Numbered from the stretch's first letter, positions 16,678-25,630 are shown. The stretch is DNA of 64,000 nucleotides from an uncultured Pelagibacteraceae bacterium (GCA_902613755.1 CACMIH010000007.1:1-64000); one strand, 5' to 3'. The notes: generated from the letters alone by a model not told the origin. Numbers and translations: made by a program.

Positions 16678-17900
16678 TGAATTGTAGATTTTGTAAAAAT
16701 ACAATCAATAATACTTTTTTAAACCTTGGATCTATGCCACCGTCTAATGCCTATTTAAATGAAATTAATTTAAAAAAAAAAGAAAAAAGATTTCCATTAA
16801 AACTTTTTTTTTGCGAAAAATGTTATTTAGTCCAAACTGAAGATTTTAATAAACCTGAGGAACTGTTCACTGAAGATTATGCATATTTTTCAAGCACATC
16901 AAGTTCATTTCTAGACCATGCAAAAAAATATTTTGATGAAATAATCCTTAGATTGAATTTAAATGAAAAAAATTTTGTTGTTGAGATTGCGAGCAACGAT
17001 GGATATTTACTTAAGAATTTTTTAGAAAGTAAAGTACCATGTTTAGGCATAGAGCCTACAAAAAGTACTTATTTAAAATCATTAGAATTAAATATACCAA
17101 CCTTAAATGATTTTTTTAATACAGATTTAACTAATAAAATAATTTCAAAATATCGTAAAGCTGACTTAATAATAGCTAATAATGTTTATGCTCATGTGCC
17201 AGACATAAATGATTTTACAAATGGAATAAAAAATTTATTAAATGAAAATGGAGTTGTTACTATTGAATTTCCACATTTAATGAACTTAATAAAATATAAC
17301 CAATTCGATACAGTTTATCATGAACATTATTCTTATCTTTCAATATCTTTCATATTAAAAATTTTTCAAAAATATGGTTTAAAAATTTATGATGTGAAGA
17401 AATTAAATACCCATGGAGGTAGTCTGAGAGTCTACGGATGTCATAAAGATAAAAAAATCGAAACTTCTGTAGATGTAGACAAAATAGTAAAAGAGGAAAA
17501 AGATTGTGGCCTAATGGATAAACAAGTGTATTTTAATCTTCAAAAAAGAGCAATTCAAGTTAAAGATGATTTAATTAAATTCTTAAATGAGTTAAAAAAA
17601 AATAACAAGAAAGTGGTTGCCTATGGTGCTGCAGCAAAAGGCAACACTTTGTTAAATTATTGTAACATTAACAGTGAATTGATTGATTATGTTTGTGATG
17701 CCTCCGTCTCTAAGCAGAATAAATTCTTACCAGGAAGTCATATAGAAATAAAAAATCCAGATTGTCTTGATGAAGATAATATTGATTATTTTTTCATTTT
17801 ACCATGGAACATAAAAAATGAAATTTTAAAAAAATACTCTTATTTAAAAAAAAAAGGAGTAATTTTTTTTACAGCAATTAATGGTATACAGTTCTTGTAA
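16677..17900 (+). CDS. NDP-sugar C-methyltransferase
   Basis: This 407-residue protein has the three-part layout of sugar C-3 methyltransferases of the TcaB9/TylC3 type: an N-terminal zinc-binding domain (CRFCKN, and FCEKCYLVQ at about 43-51), a SAM-binding domain (VVEIASNDGYLLKNF) with the conserved VYHEHYSYLS motif, and a C-terminal domain (VAYGAAAKGNTLLNY). The predicted reaction adds a methyl group to carbon 3 of an NDP-4-keto sugar. Between an epimerase and a CDP-glucose dehydratase, it points to a branched-chain 6-deoxysugar in the cell-surface glycan. It contains A10 tracts at 16772-16781 and 17846-17855. Confidence 0.85.
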   Translation: MNCRFCKNTINNTFLNLGSMPPSNAYLNEINLKKKEKRFPLKLFFCEKCYLVQTEDFNKPEELFTEDYAYFSSTSSSFLDHAKKYFDEIILRLNLNEKNFVVEIASNDGYLLKNFLESKVPCLGIEPTKSTYLKSLELNIPTLNDFFNTDLTNKIISKYRKADLIIANNVYAHVPDINDFTNGIKNLLNENGVVTIEFPHLMNLIKYNQFDTVYHEHYSYLSISFILKIFQKYGLKIYDVKKLNTHGGSLRVYGCHKDKKIETSVDVDKIVKEEKDCGLMDKQVYFNLQKRAIQVKDDLIKFLNELKKNNKKVVAYGAAAKGNTLLNYCNINSELIDYVCDASVSKQNKFLPGSHIEIKNPDCLDEDNIDYFFILPWNIKNEILKKYSYLKKKGVIFFTAINGIQFL

Positions 17901-17901
17901 G

Positions 17902-18969
17902 ATGATTAACAAAAAAGATAAAATTTTTTGGAAAAATAAAAAAGTTTTTTTAACAGGTCATACTGGATTTAAAGGTTCGTGGTTATGTATAATGTTAAAT
18001 ACTCTTGGGGCAAATATTTATGGTTATTCTTTAAAACCTAAAAAAAAAAGTCTCTATAATTTAGCAAGAATAGAAAAAATAGTTAAAAAATCTTTCTTTA
18101 ATAATATTAATGATAAAAATAAAATAAAAAGAGCAATCAGCCAAGTTAATCCTGATATTATATTTCATTTAGCTGCTCAACCACTAGTTCTAGAGTCTTA
18201 CAAGGATCCGATAAACACTTATGAAACTAACATAATAGGAACTGTTAATATTTTAGAAAGTGTCAGAGAAATAAAAAATTCAAAAGTAAAATCATTTTTA
18301 GTTATAACTACAGATAAAGTTTATGATACTAAATTTAAAAAAAAATATAAAGAAGATGACAAATTAGGTTCTGGAGATCCTTATAGTACATCCAAATCAT
18401 GTTGTGAATTAATATGTGAATCTTATAGAAAATCTTTTCCAAAAATTAAAAATATATTATCAACTGTAAGAGCTGGAAATGTTATTGGAGGTGGAGATTA
18501 TGCTGAAAATAGGTTGGTACCAGACATATTAAAAGCGACAATTAAAAATAGAGATGTGATACTAAGAAATCCTGACCATATTAGACCGTGGCAACATGTA
18601 TTTGAACCTTTATATGGTTATTTAGTTTTATCAAAAAAAATTTATAATTTAAATTTACCAGACGAATTTGCAAATTGGAATTTTGGTCCAAATATGGATA
18701 GTTGTAAAAGTGTTTTTTTTGTAGCATCAGAATTTAAAAAAAAATTACCTATCAACTTAAAAATTATTAATAATAAAAAAAAGTTAAAAGAGAATTCATT
18801 TTTAATTTTAAACAATAAGAAATCTAAAACGTTATTAAAATGGAAACCAAAATGGTCACTTAAATACTCAATTAATAAAATAATTGAGTGGAATGTGAAA
18901 ATAAAAAAGAATGATGTTTTTAAAATAAGTAAAAATCAAGTTAAGGAATATTTAAATTTAAGGAAATAA
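17902..18969 (+). CDS. rfbG: CDP-glucose 4,6-dehydratase
   Basis: An extended SDR of about 355 residues with VFLTGHTGFKGSWLCIML at the N-terminus, IIFHLAAQPLVLESY, VITTDKVYD, the DPYSTSKSCCE catalytic YxxxK, and RAGNVIGGGDYAENRLVPD: the RfbG signature. It forms CDP-4-keto-6-deoxyglucose. The frame is open from 17881, which would overlap the previous gene; the ATG at 17902, two bases after that gene's stop, is the more likely start because the conserved protein begins there. Confidence 0.9.
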   Translation: MINKKDKIFWKNKKVFLTGHTGFKGSWLCIMLNTLGANIYGYSLKPKKKSLYNLARIEKIVKKSFFNNINDKNKIKRAISQVNPDIIFHLAAQPLVLESYKDPINTYETNIIGTVNILESVREIKNSKVKSFLVITTDKVYDTKFKKKYKEDDKLGSGDPYSTSKSCCELICESYRKSFPKIKNILSTVRAGNVIGGGDYAENRLVPDILKATIKNRDVILRNPDHIRPWQHVFEPLYGYLVLSKKIYNLNLPDEFANWNFGPNMDSCKSVFFVASEFKKKLPINLKIINNKKKLKENSFLILNNKKSKTLLKWKPKWSLKYSINKIIEWNVKIKKNDVFKISKNQVKEYLNLRK

Positions 18970-18998
18970 GATCTTTTAATTTTAAGTTTGCAAAGTAA

Positions 18999-20114
18999 GT
19001 GATTAAAAATTCAAAAAAAAAAATATTAAAAAACTTAACATTAATTCTTTCAACTAATAATGATAGAGAAGAATTTATTTTAAGATTTTTACATTATTAT
19101 AATTCAAATTTTTCAAGCTCTAATTTAAATATAATTATCTCAGACTCAGGAACTAAAAAAAAACATATTCTATTAAAAAAAAAAATAAGTAAAAAAAAAT
19201 TTAATTTAAAAATTAAAATTATTAATTTTAAATCAAAAAACGATCCTTCGAAATTAAATAGAGATGGGTGGGGTATACCAAGATTTGAATATAGAGAGAG
19301 ATATAAGCAAGTTCTGAAATTTGTAAAAAGTTCATACATAGTATTAGCTGCAGATGATGATTTTTATCTTCCTGATTATTTTTATAGAGCACTAAAGATC
19401 CTAAAAAAAGATAACAGCTACAGCTGTATTTATGGCCATCAAATAACATTCTCGTTAAAAAATTTTACAGCTTTTGGAAAAATAACAAAATTTAAAATTA
19501 ACAAAGAGCTCAATCCTCCAAATCCATGGCAAGAAGATAGTTTTTATATTGATAGATTGCAAAATTTGGGAAAAAACCCTTGGTCATGGTTTAATTGGTA
19601 TGCAATACAAAAAACAGATGTTTTAAAAAGTGCTATTATTTATTCTAAAAAATATAATTTAGACGGATACTTATTTGAAAAATTTTTGACATTTTGTCAT
19701 TCTGTAATGTACAAAAGTAAAAAGATTAACCTTGTTTATTGTGCTAGACAAGAAAATCCAATTTATAATGATTTTATTGGCAGAGAACCTTTTTCCTATT
19801 TTAGAAATATTAAATCATTAAATGATTTTAAAAATTGTTGTGTATATTTTTTAATAAAAAAACATAAAATTAAAAAAATCAAAGCTTCTAAAATTATTAA
19901 TGAGATTATTCAAAAAGATTACAATAGTTATATTATGAATGATGCTAAAGAAATACCGCGATTAATTAAAAATAAGTATTTAAAAGGATTACTTAAATTT
20001 AATTTAATTAAAAAAGTGAGACCTAAAATTAATAAAGACTCTCGATTGATAACTTTTAAAAATAAAAACTTAAGCAAAGAAAAATTAATTTTAAAAAAAT
20101 TTATAGAAGTTTAA
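18999..20114 (+). CDS. glycosyltransferase-like protein (GT-A, TIGR00180-like)
   Basis: This 371-residue protein starts at GTG. It opens with LTLILSTNNDREEFILRFLHYY, and has LNIIISDSG and a VLAADDDFYLPDY segment, giving the beta-strand/DxD layout of a GT-A glycosyltransferase; NWYAIQKTDVL follows. No signal peptide is seen. It resembles the loosely defined TIGR00180-type transferases found in surface-polysaccharide clusters. The sugar donor is unknown; the CDP-sugar made upstream is an attractive guess. The last 130 residues are extremely lysine-rich, and the gene has several A9-A10 tracts near the start. Confidence 0.6.
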   Translation: MIKNSKKKILKNLTLILSTNNDREEFILRFLHYYNSNFSSSNLNIIISDSGTKKKHILLKKKISKKKFNLKIKIINFKSKNDPSKLNRDGWGIPRFEYRERYKQVLKFVKSSYIVLAADDDFYLPDYFYRALKILKKDNSYSCIYGHQITFSLKNFTAFGKITKFKINKELNPPNPWQEDSFYIDRLQNLGKNPWSWFNWYAIQKTDVLKSAIIYSKKYNLDGYLFEKFLTFCHSVMYKSKKINLVYCARQENPIYNDFIGREPFSYFRNIKSLNDFKNCCVYFLIKKHKIKKIKASKIINEIIQKDYNSYIMNDAKEIPRLIKNKYLKGLLKFNLIKKVRPKINKDSRLITFKNKNLSKEKLILKKFIEV

Positions 20115-20118
20115 CTTC

Positions 20119-21006
20119 ATGAAAGTTGCTAAAATTATATCTACATGCTTTAAAAGAGGAAGGGTAAGACTAGAAACTCAACTAACTGGGGATCCACTAG
20201 GTTATTTCTCTCATAGTCAAAACTTTACCTCTGTAGCAGATACAATTAATTTGATTAAATACCAAATTGAAATGGAAACAAAATACAATCCTGGAGTTAA
20301 AAGAGATATAATTATTGTTAATGGTGATGTTGGGTCGGTTGAAGGAAATAAATTTTTAGAAGAATTAAATAATACAAAAATTGAAGGAGGAAAAATATTA
20401 ACGATAACAAGAAATAATACAGGTTTATCATTCGGTTCTTTTGATTATGCATTTCAAAAATTTCAAAATGATTATGATTTTTTTTTCTTTATAGAGGATG
20501 ATATGATTACAAGTAAAAAAGATTATTTGAAAATTGGTTTAAATAAATTTAATACAATAGCAGATTGTGGTTTTGTTGCCTATATTGGTATTAGTAAAGT
20601 TTCTAAAGGTTGGTGGAAATTAGCTAACTTAAATAAACATAATGCTTACGTGGCATACGGCGGTTGTGGTTTGTCAAGTACGAGAATCTTAAAAGAGATA
20701 GTAGATAAAAACGGATGTTTACCACATTACAATAAAAATATTGATCAACACAACGCAATTGCTTTTGGTGAAATTGCTTTATCCAGATCTTTTATTGAAT
20801 TAGGTTATAAATTAACTGAGATTAGGGATGAAATTCTTGTAACTCCTGCATATGATTTAATGAGAGGAATAAAATATAAGAAATATCCAAATTTAAAAGA
20901 GAAACTAATTTGGTTTTTTAAATTTAATGTTTATAGATTGGTTTCAAAATCAGAGATTTTATCTAAAATATATTTAAGTATTTTAAAAAAATTAAAAAAA
21001 TTATGA
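20119..21006 (+). CDS. unrecognised glycosyltransferase-like protein
   Basis: This 295-residue protein has no signal peptide. KVAKIISTCFKRGR starts a Rossmann-like strand, DIIIVNGDVGS and TRNNTGLSFGSFDYAF follow, and FFFIEDDMI at about residues 127-135 resembles the DxD metal site of GT-A enzymes. HNAYVAYGGCGLSS could be an acceptor loop. I do not recognise a named family with confidence. It follows the previous gene by 4 bases and its stop overlaps the mtnP start (ATGA), so the surface-sugar operon runs directly into the MTA operon. Confidence 0.55.
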   Translation: MKVAKIISTCFKRGRVRLETQLTGDPLGYFSHSQNFTSVADTINLIKYQIEMETKYNPGVKRDIIIVNGDVGSVEGNKFLEELNNTKIEGGKILTITRNNTGLSFGSFDYAFQKFQNDYDFFFFIEDDMITSKKDYLKIGLNKFNTIADCGFVAYIGISKVSKGWWKLANLNKHNAYVAYGGCGLSSTRILKEIVDKNGCLPHYNKNIDQHNAIAFGEIALSRSFIELGYKLTEIRDEILVTPAYDLMRGIKYKKYPNLKEKLIWFFKFNVYRLVSKSEILSKIYLSILKKLKKL

Positions 21007-21869
21007 ATAAATTAGCAATAATTGGTGGAAGTGGCCTTTATGATGTTGAAGAGTTTAAAGATAGAGAATTGATAGATGTAAATACCCCCTGGGGAAAACC
21101 TTCTGATAAAATTTTGAAAACTAATTTTAATAATAAAGAAGTTTATTTCTTACCAAGACACGGAAGAGGGCACTTTATATCTCCATCTAATATTAACTTT
21201 AGAGCCAACATAGATGCTCTTAAACAATTAGGTGTATCGGATATTGTTTCAGTTTCAGCTGTAGGCTCACTTAAGGAAGATTTGCCTCCAGGAAAATTTG
21301 TTATTGTGGATCAATTTATTGATAGGACTTTTGCGAGGATCAAAACTTTTTTTGATGACGAAATTGTAGCCCATGTATCAATGGCTCATCCAACCTCAAA
21401 TGGATTAATGAATGCATGCGAAGAGGCAATTAAAAAAGCGAATATAGATTACCAAAGAAATGGAACATATGTTGTTATGGAAGGACCACAATTTTCTACA
21501 TTAGCAGAGTCTAATTTATACAGATCATGGAAAGCAGATGTGATTGGTATGACCAATATGCCAGAAGCAAAACTAGCAAGAGAAGCAGAGATTAGATATG
21601 CGTCAGTTTCTATGGTTACAGATTTTGATTGTTGGCATCCAGATCATGAAAATGTTGATGTCCAGCAAGTAATAAAAGTTTTGCTAGGTAATGCTGAAAA
21701 AGCCAAAGTTATGATCAAAAATTTAATTGATAATTTTGAAAAACATATTGATCCAAATGATCCTACAAACAATTGTTTAGATGTTGCAATTATAACAGCG
21801 ACAGAAAAAAGAACAAAAAAAACAATAGAGAAACTGAATACAGTAGCTGGTAGAGCACTTAATAAATGA
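21003..21869 (+). CDS. mtnP: S-methyl-5'-thioadenosine phosphorylase
   Basis: This 288-residue member of the purine nucleoside phosphorylase superfamily begins NKLAIIGGSGLYDVEEF. It has the phosphate-binding FLPRHGRGHFISPSNINFRANI, the VVMEGPQFSTLAESN segment, and GMTNMPEAKLAREAEI, the MTAP signature. It splits MTA, the by-product of spermidine synthase, into adenine and 5-methylthioribose-1-phosphate. It is translationally coupled by ATGA overlaps to the glycosyltransferase-like gene before it and to the secreted hydrolase after it. Confidence 0.93.
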   Translation: MNKLAIIGGSGLYDVEEFKDRELIDVNTPWGKPSDKILKTNFNNKEVYFLPRHGRGHFISPSNINFRANIDALKQLGVSDIVSVSAVGSLKEDLPPGKFVIVDQFIDRTFARIKTFFDDEIVAHVSMAHPTSNGLMNACEEAIKKANIDYQRNGTYVVMEGPQFSTLAESNLYRSWKADVIGMTNMPEAKLAREAEIRYASVSMVTDFDCWHPDHENVDVQQVIKVLLGNAEKAKVMIKNLIDNFEKHIDPNDPTNNCLDVAIITATEKRTKKTIEKLNTVAGRALNK

Positions 21870-22792
21870 AAGGAATATTAATATTAATAATATTTTTATT
21901 AATAAACACAAATACACTTGCTGATAAAAAATTTGAAAAAGACTTAAAAAAATTATCTAAATTCAATTCTTTTATAGATTACAAAGGAAATCCTTATCAA
22001 ATTAAAGAAAGCTTAAACAAAGATAAAACAATAATTCTTATTTATACTCATGGATCAAGTGGTAAAGAAAGATCAATAGACAAGTGTCAAAAAAAATGGA
22101 GAAAAGTTCCACCTGTTATTTATAAACTTGATGGAATTAATATAAGAGATTTTACTGTAAAAGTTTATAAATTATGTTTTGGGGTTAGAGGATGGTCTCA
22201 GAGTGAAGAGGATAAATTTTGGGATGTATATGATAAAAATAATCAGGATGTTGATAGTGTTTTAAAGCTGAAAGATAAAAATGGAATATTTTTAGTTGAT
22301 AAGACTGAAGTTTCGACCAAGAAAAAAGTTATAAAATTAAAAGTTGAGGATTTTAAAGACAAAGGTTTTAGAAACATCGTACTTGCTGGACATTCAGCCG
22401 GTGCTTGGTCGTCTTTAGTTTTAAAATCACAGTTTCCAAATCAAATTAATGGCGTTATTGCATTTAGCCCAGCAAGATCTGGAAAATATGCAAAAAAGAA
22501 AAACCCACATAGAGGATGGATAAATTGGAGAAATTATAAAATGTCACTAATTAAAGTAGATAAATTATCTAAAGTTTTAGTCTATGCTCATGAAAAAGAC
22601 CCATATGAAAATACAAAAACACTCTCTTTTTTATCTGATGCAAAAACAGTTACATTTATAGATCTAAGTGATACAAAATGTAAAAAAAATATAATACTTG
22701 GTGGCTATCATGGAATTCATTTAACAAAATGTTTTGCTGAAAGTGATCCAAAAAGAAATGAAATAATTAAATATTTACATCAAATTTTTTAA
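21866..22792 (+). CDS. secreted alpha/beta-hydrolase-fold protein
   Basis: This 308-residue protein has a Sec signal peptide (cleavage near NTLA-D, about residue 19), then a mature domain with a nucleophile-elbow motif AGHSAGAW (GxSxG), an ILIYTHGSSGKE oxyanion-type strand, and a late His in GGYHGIHL. It is probably a periplasmic esterase, lipase or peptidase of unknown substrate. The 37798-38871 protein has the same layout with GHSCGGW. The gene sits between mtnP and mtnA, overlapping mtnP by 4 bases and one base from mtnA. A periplasmic enzyme makes no obvious sense in cytosolic MTA recycling. Confidence 0.65.
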   Translation: MKGILILIIFLLINTNTLADKKFEKDLKKLSKFNSFIDYKGNPYQIKESLNKDKTIILIYTHGSSGKERSIDKCQKKWRKVPPVIYKLDGINIRDFTVKVYKLCFGVRGWSQSEEDKFWDVYDKNNQDVDSVLKLKDKNGIFLVDKTEVSTKKKVIKLKVEDFKDKGFRNIVLAGHSAGAWSSLVLKSQFPNQINGVIAFSPARSGKYAKKKNPHRGWINWRNYKMSLIKVDKLSKVLVYAHEKDPYENTKTLSFLSDAKTVTFIDLSDTKCKKNIILGGYHGIHLTKCFAESDPKRNEIIKYLHQIF

Positions 22793-22793
22793 T

Positions 22794-23864
22794 ATGAGAA
22801 TAGAAGGTAAAGAATATCGAACAATATGGTATGAGGGAAATATTGTTAAAATAATTGATCAAACCAAACTTCCTCACCAATTTAAAATCAAAGAACTAAA
22901 GACAGTAAAAGATGCAATCAATGCTATTAAAATAATGGAGGTAAGAGGAGCACCTTTAATAGGAGGAACAGCTGCTTATGGTCTAGCTTTGGCAGTTCAA
23001 GAAAATAATAATCCTGTATTTATAAAAAAAAGTGCAGAAGAGTTAATTCAATCAAGACCTACTGCTATTAATTTAAAATGGGCAGTAGACCGAATGACAA
23101 AAAAATTATCAGTTATCAATAGCGATCAAATACTAAGTATTGCTTTAAATGAAGCAAAAGAAATATGTGATGAAGATGAAAAGTTTTGTGAAAATATTGG
23201 TATTAATGGATTAAAAATAATTGAAGAAATTTATAATAAAAAGAAAAATACAGTAAATATATTAACACATTGTAATGCTGGTTGGTTAGCAACAATTAAT
23301 TGGGGTACCGCTACATCACCAATTTATCATGCACACAAAAAAGGTATACCAGTGCATGTATGGGTAGATGAAACAAGACCGAGAAACCAAGGTGCTAATT
23401 TAACTTCATATGAATTAAATGAAGAGAAAATTCCAAATACTATCATTGCTGATAATACAGGTGGTATTTTAATGCAGAGAGGAGAAGTTGATATGTGTAT
23501 TGTAGGAACTGATAGAACTTTGTCCAATGGAGACGTTTGTAATAAAATTGGAACTTATCTTAAAGCATTAGCTGCTCATGATAATAATGTTCCTTTTTAT
23601 GTAGCTCTTCCAAGCTCAACAATTGATTGGGACATTAAAGATGCAAAAGATATTCCCATTGAAGAAAGAAATTCAGAGGAATTATCTCATGTTGAAGGCA
23701 TAGATGAGAATAATGAAATTAAGAAAGTTTTGATATACCCAACTAAAAGTAAAGCTATGAATTTAGCATTTGATGTAACACCCGCAAAATATGTGACAGG
23801 ATTAATTACTGAAAGAGGGATTTCAGAAGCTTCTTTCGATGGATTAAGCAAATTATTTAAATGA
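22794..23864 (+). CDS. mtnA: methylthioribose-1-phosphate isomerase
   Basis: This 356-residue protein of the eIF2B-like family starts MRIEGKEYRTIWYEG. It contains the substrate loop MEVRGAPLIGGTAAYG (RGAP), LTHCNAGWLAT with the catalytic Cys, VWVDETRPRNQGA, and the catalytic Asp in VGTDR. It converts 5-methylthioribose-1-phosphate to 5-methylthioribulose-1-phosphate. Its stop overlaps the start of the class II aldolase (ATGA at 23861). Confidence 0.94.
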   Translation: MRIEGKEYRTIWYEGNIVKIIDQTKLPHQFKIKELKTVKDAINAIKIMEVRGAPLIGGTAAYGLALAVQENNNPVFIKKSAEELIQSRPTAINLKWAVDRMTKKLSVINSDQILSIALNEAKEICDEDEKFCENIGINGLKIIEEIYNKKKNTVNILTHCNAGWLATINWGTATSPIYHAHKKGIPVHVWVDETRPRNQGANLTSYELNEEKIPNTIIADNTGGILMQRGEVDMCIVGTDRTLSNGDVCNKIGTYLKALAAHDNNVPFYVALPSSTIDWDIKDAKDIPIEERNSEELSHVEGIDENNEIKKVLIYPTKSKAMNLAFDVTPAKYVTGLITERGISEASFDGLSKLFK

Positions 23865-24526
23865 AAAATTTAAAAGAAAGAGAAGAGGTAATTGAGTATT
23901 CAATTAAACTGAATACAACTAATTTATCTCCTTTAAGATCAGGAAATATTTCTGTGAGAGGAATTGAAGATGGTATTGAGGGTTTTTTTATAACTCCATC
24001 TGGAAAGAAGTATGAGTCTTTAAAACCAGAAGATATTGTTTTTTTATCTTTAACCGAGGAAAAAGACTTCTTATCTTGGTTTAATTCTGGAAAAAATCCA
24101 TCATCAGAATGGCGTTTTCACCAAGATATTTATAAAAACATGTGGGAAGCAAAAGCAATAGTCCATGCTCATTCACCTCATGCTACAGCAGTATCTACTC
24201 ACGGGAAAACTATTCCACCATTTCATTACATGATTGCCCTTGCAGGTGGTGAAGATATTAGATGCTCTGAATATGCAACTTTTGGTACCCATGAACTTTC
24301 AGTGAATATGATTAAAGCTTTAAAAGATAGGAAGGCATGTCTTATGGCAAACCATGGACAGGTTGCATTTGGAGAAAATTTATCTAAAGCTTTCGAGCTT
24401 GCTCAAGAGGTAGAAAATATTTGCCATCAATATATTATTGCTTTAAAGATGGGTGAACCTAAGAATATTTCATTAGCTGAAATGAAAAAAATCTTAGAAA
24501 AAGTTAAAAATTATAAAAGTAGTTAG
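23861..24526 (+). CDS. class II (FucA-like) aldolase, likely 5-methylthioribulose-1-phosphate aldolase
   Basis: This 221-residue protein keeps all FucA catalytic and zinc residues at a constant offset: E83 (PSSEWRFH), H102 and H104 (IVHAHSPHATA), and H165 (ANHGQVAFG), equivalent to E73, H92, H94 and H155 of E. coli FucA. It also has PPFHYMIALAGG and YATFGTHEL. Aldolases of this type (Ald2) cleave methylthioribulose-1-phosphate to DHAP and methylthioacetaldehyde in the DHAP shunt. Coupling to mtnA supports that role. The alternative, an MtnB-type dehydratase, is disfavoured by the FucA-like motifs and by absence of mtnC and mtnD nearby. Fuculose phosphate is a less likely substrate. Confidence 0.8.
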   Translation: MKNLKEREEVIEYSIKLNTTNLSPLRSGNISVRGIEDGIEGFFITPSGKKYESLKPEDIVFLSLTEEKDFLSWFNSGKNPSSEWRFHQDIYKNMWEAKAIVHAHSPHATAVSTHGKTIPPFHYMIALAGGEDIRCSEYATFGTHELSVNMIKALKDRKACLMANHGQVAFGENLSKAFELAQEVENICHQYIIALKMGEPKNISLAEMKKILEKVKNYKSS

Positions 24527-24530
24527 TTAT

Positions 24531-25571
24531 ATGACTAAAGTTGGGGAGCATATTACTCTAGACATAATTGGAACAACTAAAGAGTATGATTCATCTGTAT
24601 TTGAAAAAGTAATTCATGATATTGCTAAAGCTGCAAAAGTAACAATTTTAAAAATTTCAAAATATAAATTTGAACCTCAAGGTTTTACAATTTTAGCATT
24701 ATTAGCTGAAAGTCACATTAGCTTTCATACATTTCCAGAAAAAGGTATTATAAGTTTTGATTTTTTTACTTGTGGCAAAGTAAGTCCATCAGTTGCAATT
24801 GATATATTAAAAAAAGAATTTGAACACAAAAGAATAGTTAAAAAAGAATTTAATAGAGACACTAAATCTCTTTATCATGATATTTACAGTTCGCCAGGCT
24901 TACAAAAATCATACGTTGTTAATGATGTTTTAGAAGATTTTAAATCTAAAGTAGGTCAACACATAGAAATTTTAGATTTAGAGCAGTTTGGAAAGTCTTT
25001 ATTTATAGATAGTGAAATACAAGTAGCTTCAACTGACGAGCATTTATACAGCTCAACTTTTGTAGGGTCTGGTTTAAATTTAAATATAGAGAATGAAAGA
25101 GCGGCAATTATTGGCGGTGGAGACGGTGGAGTGGCAAGAGAATGTATTTCTAAAAATTTTAATTTTATAGATTGGTATGAACTGGATCCTGAAGTGGTCG
25201 AGGTTTGTAACAAACATCTTGGAGATATTGGTAAAAAAGCTACAGAAAAAAATTCAGTAAAATGTGTATGGGGTGATGCATTTGAAAGTATTAGATTAGT
25301 AAGTGACGATACTTATGATCATATTTTTGTTGATCTTAATGATGATCAATTTTGTATAGATTTAGCTGCTAAAAACATGGATTCATTAGTGAGAATTTTA
25401 AAACCAAAAGGAGTTATCACAGCTCAAGTAGGAAGTCAGGATAAAAAACCACAGCAGGTTGAAAATTGGTTAAATGTTTTTAATCAAAACTTTGGAAATG
25501 CAAAATTATCAAGAGTTTATATACCTAGTTTTGATTGTTCTTGGAATTTTTCTTCTTCAATAAATCATTAA
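24531..25571 (+). CDS. speD-speE: fused S-adenosylmethionine decarboxylase and spermidine synthase
   Basis: Two complete enzymes are in one 346-residue frame. Residues 1 to about 115 are a SpeD proenzyme with the self-cleavage site E60-S61 (LAESHISFHTFPE), which yields the pyruvoyl cofactor, and DFFTCGKVSP. From about 125 onward is a spermidine synthase: DEHLYSSTFVG, SAM-binding AAIIGGGDGGVARE, the acidic YELDPEVVEVC loop and DHIFVDLNDD. The product makes decarboxylated SAM and uses it to aminopropylate putrescine, releasing MTA for the mtnP-mtnA-aldolase genes just upstream. SpeE is shorter than usual at its N-terminus, consistent with fusion. Confidence 0.92.
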   Translation: MTKVGEHITLDIIGTTKEYDSSVFEKVIHDIAKAAKVTILKISKYKFEPQGFTILALLAESHISFHTFPEKGIISFDFFTCGKVSPSVAIDILKKEFEHKRIVKKEFNRDTKSLYHDIYSSPGLQKSYVVNDVLEDFKSKVGQHIEILDLEQFGKSLFIDSEIQVASTDEHLYSSTFVGSGLNLNIENERAAIIGGGDGGVARECISKNFNFIDWYELDPEVVEVCNKHLGDIGKKATEKNSVKCVWGDAFESIRLVSDDTYDHIFVDLNDDQFCIDLAAKNMDSLVRILKPKGVITAQVGSQDKKPQQVENWLNVFNQNFGNAKLSRVYIPSFDCSWNFSSSINH

Positions 25572-25630
25572 TTTTTCTTTTTTCTTTTTTAAAACTGTGA
25601 AATAATTATTCCTAATTAAAGGAGAAAATA

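Noticed and set aside
13787..21006. Surface-sugar island as a recently acquired mobile element.
   Set aside because: No integrase, transposase, flanking repeat or attachment site at a tRNA is seen, so transfer is only possible, not supported.
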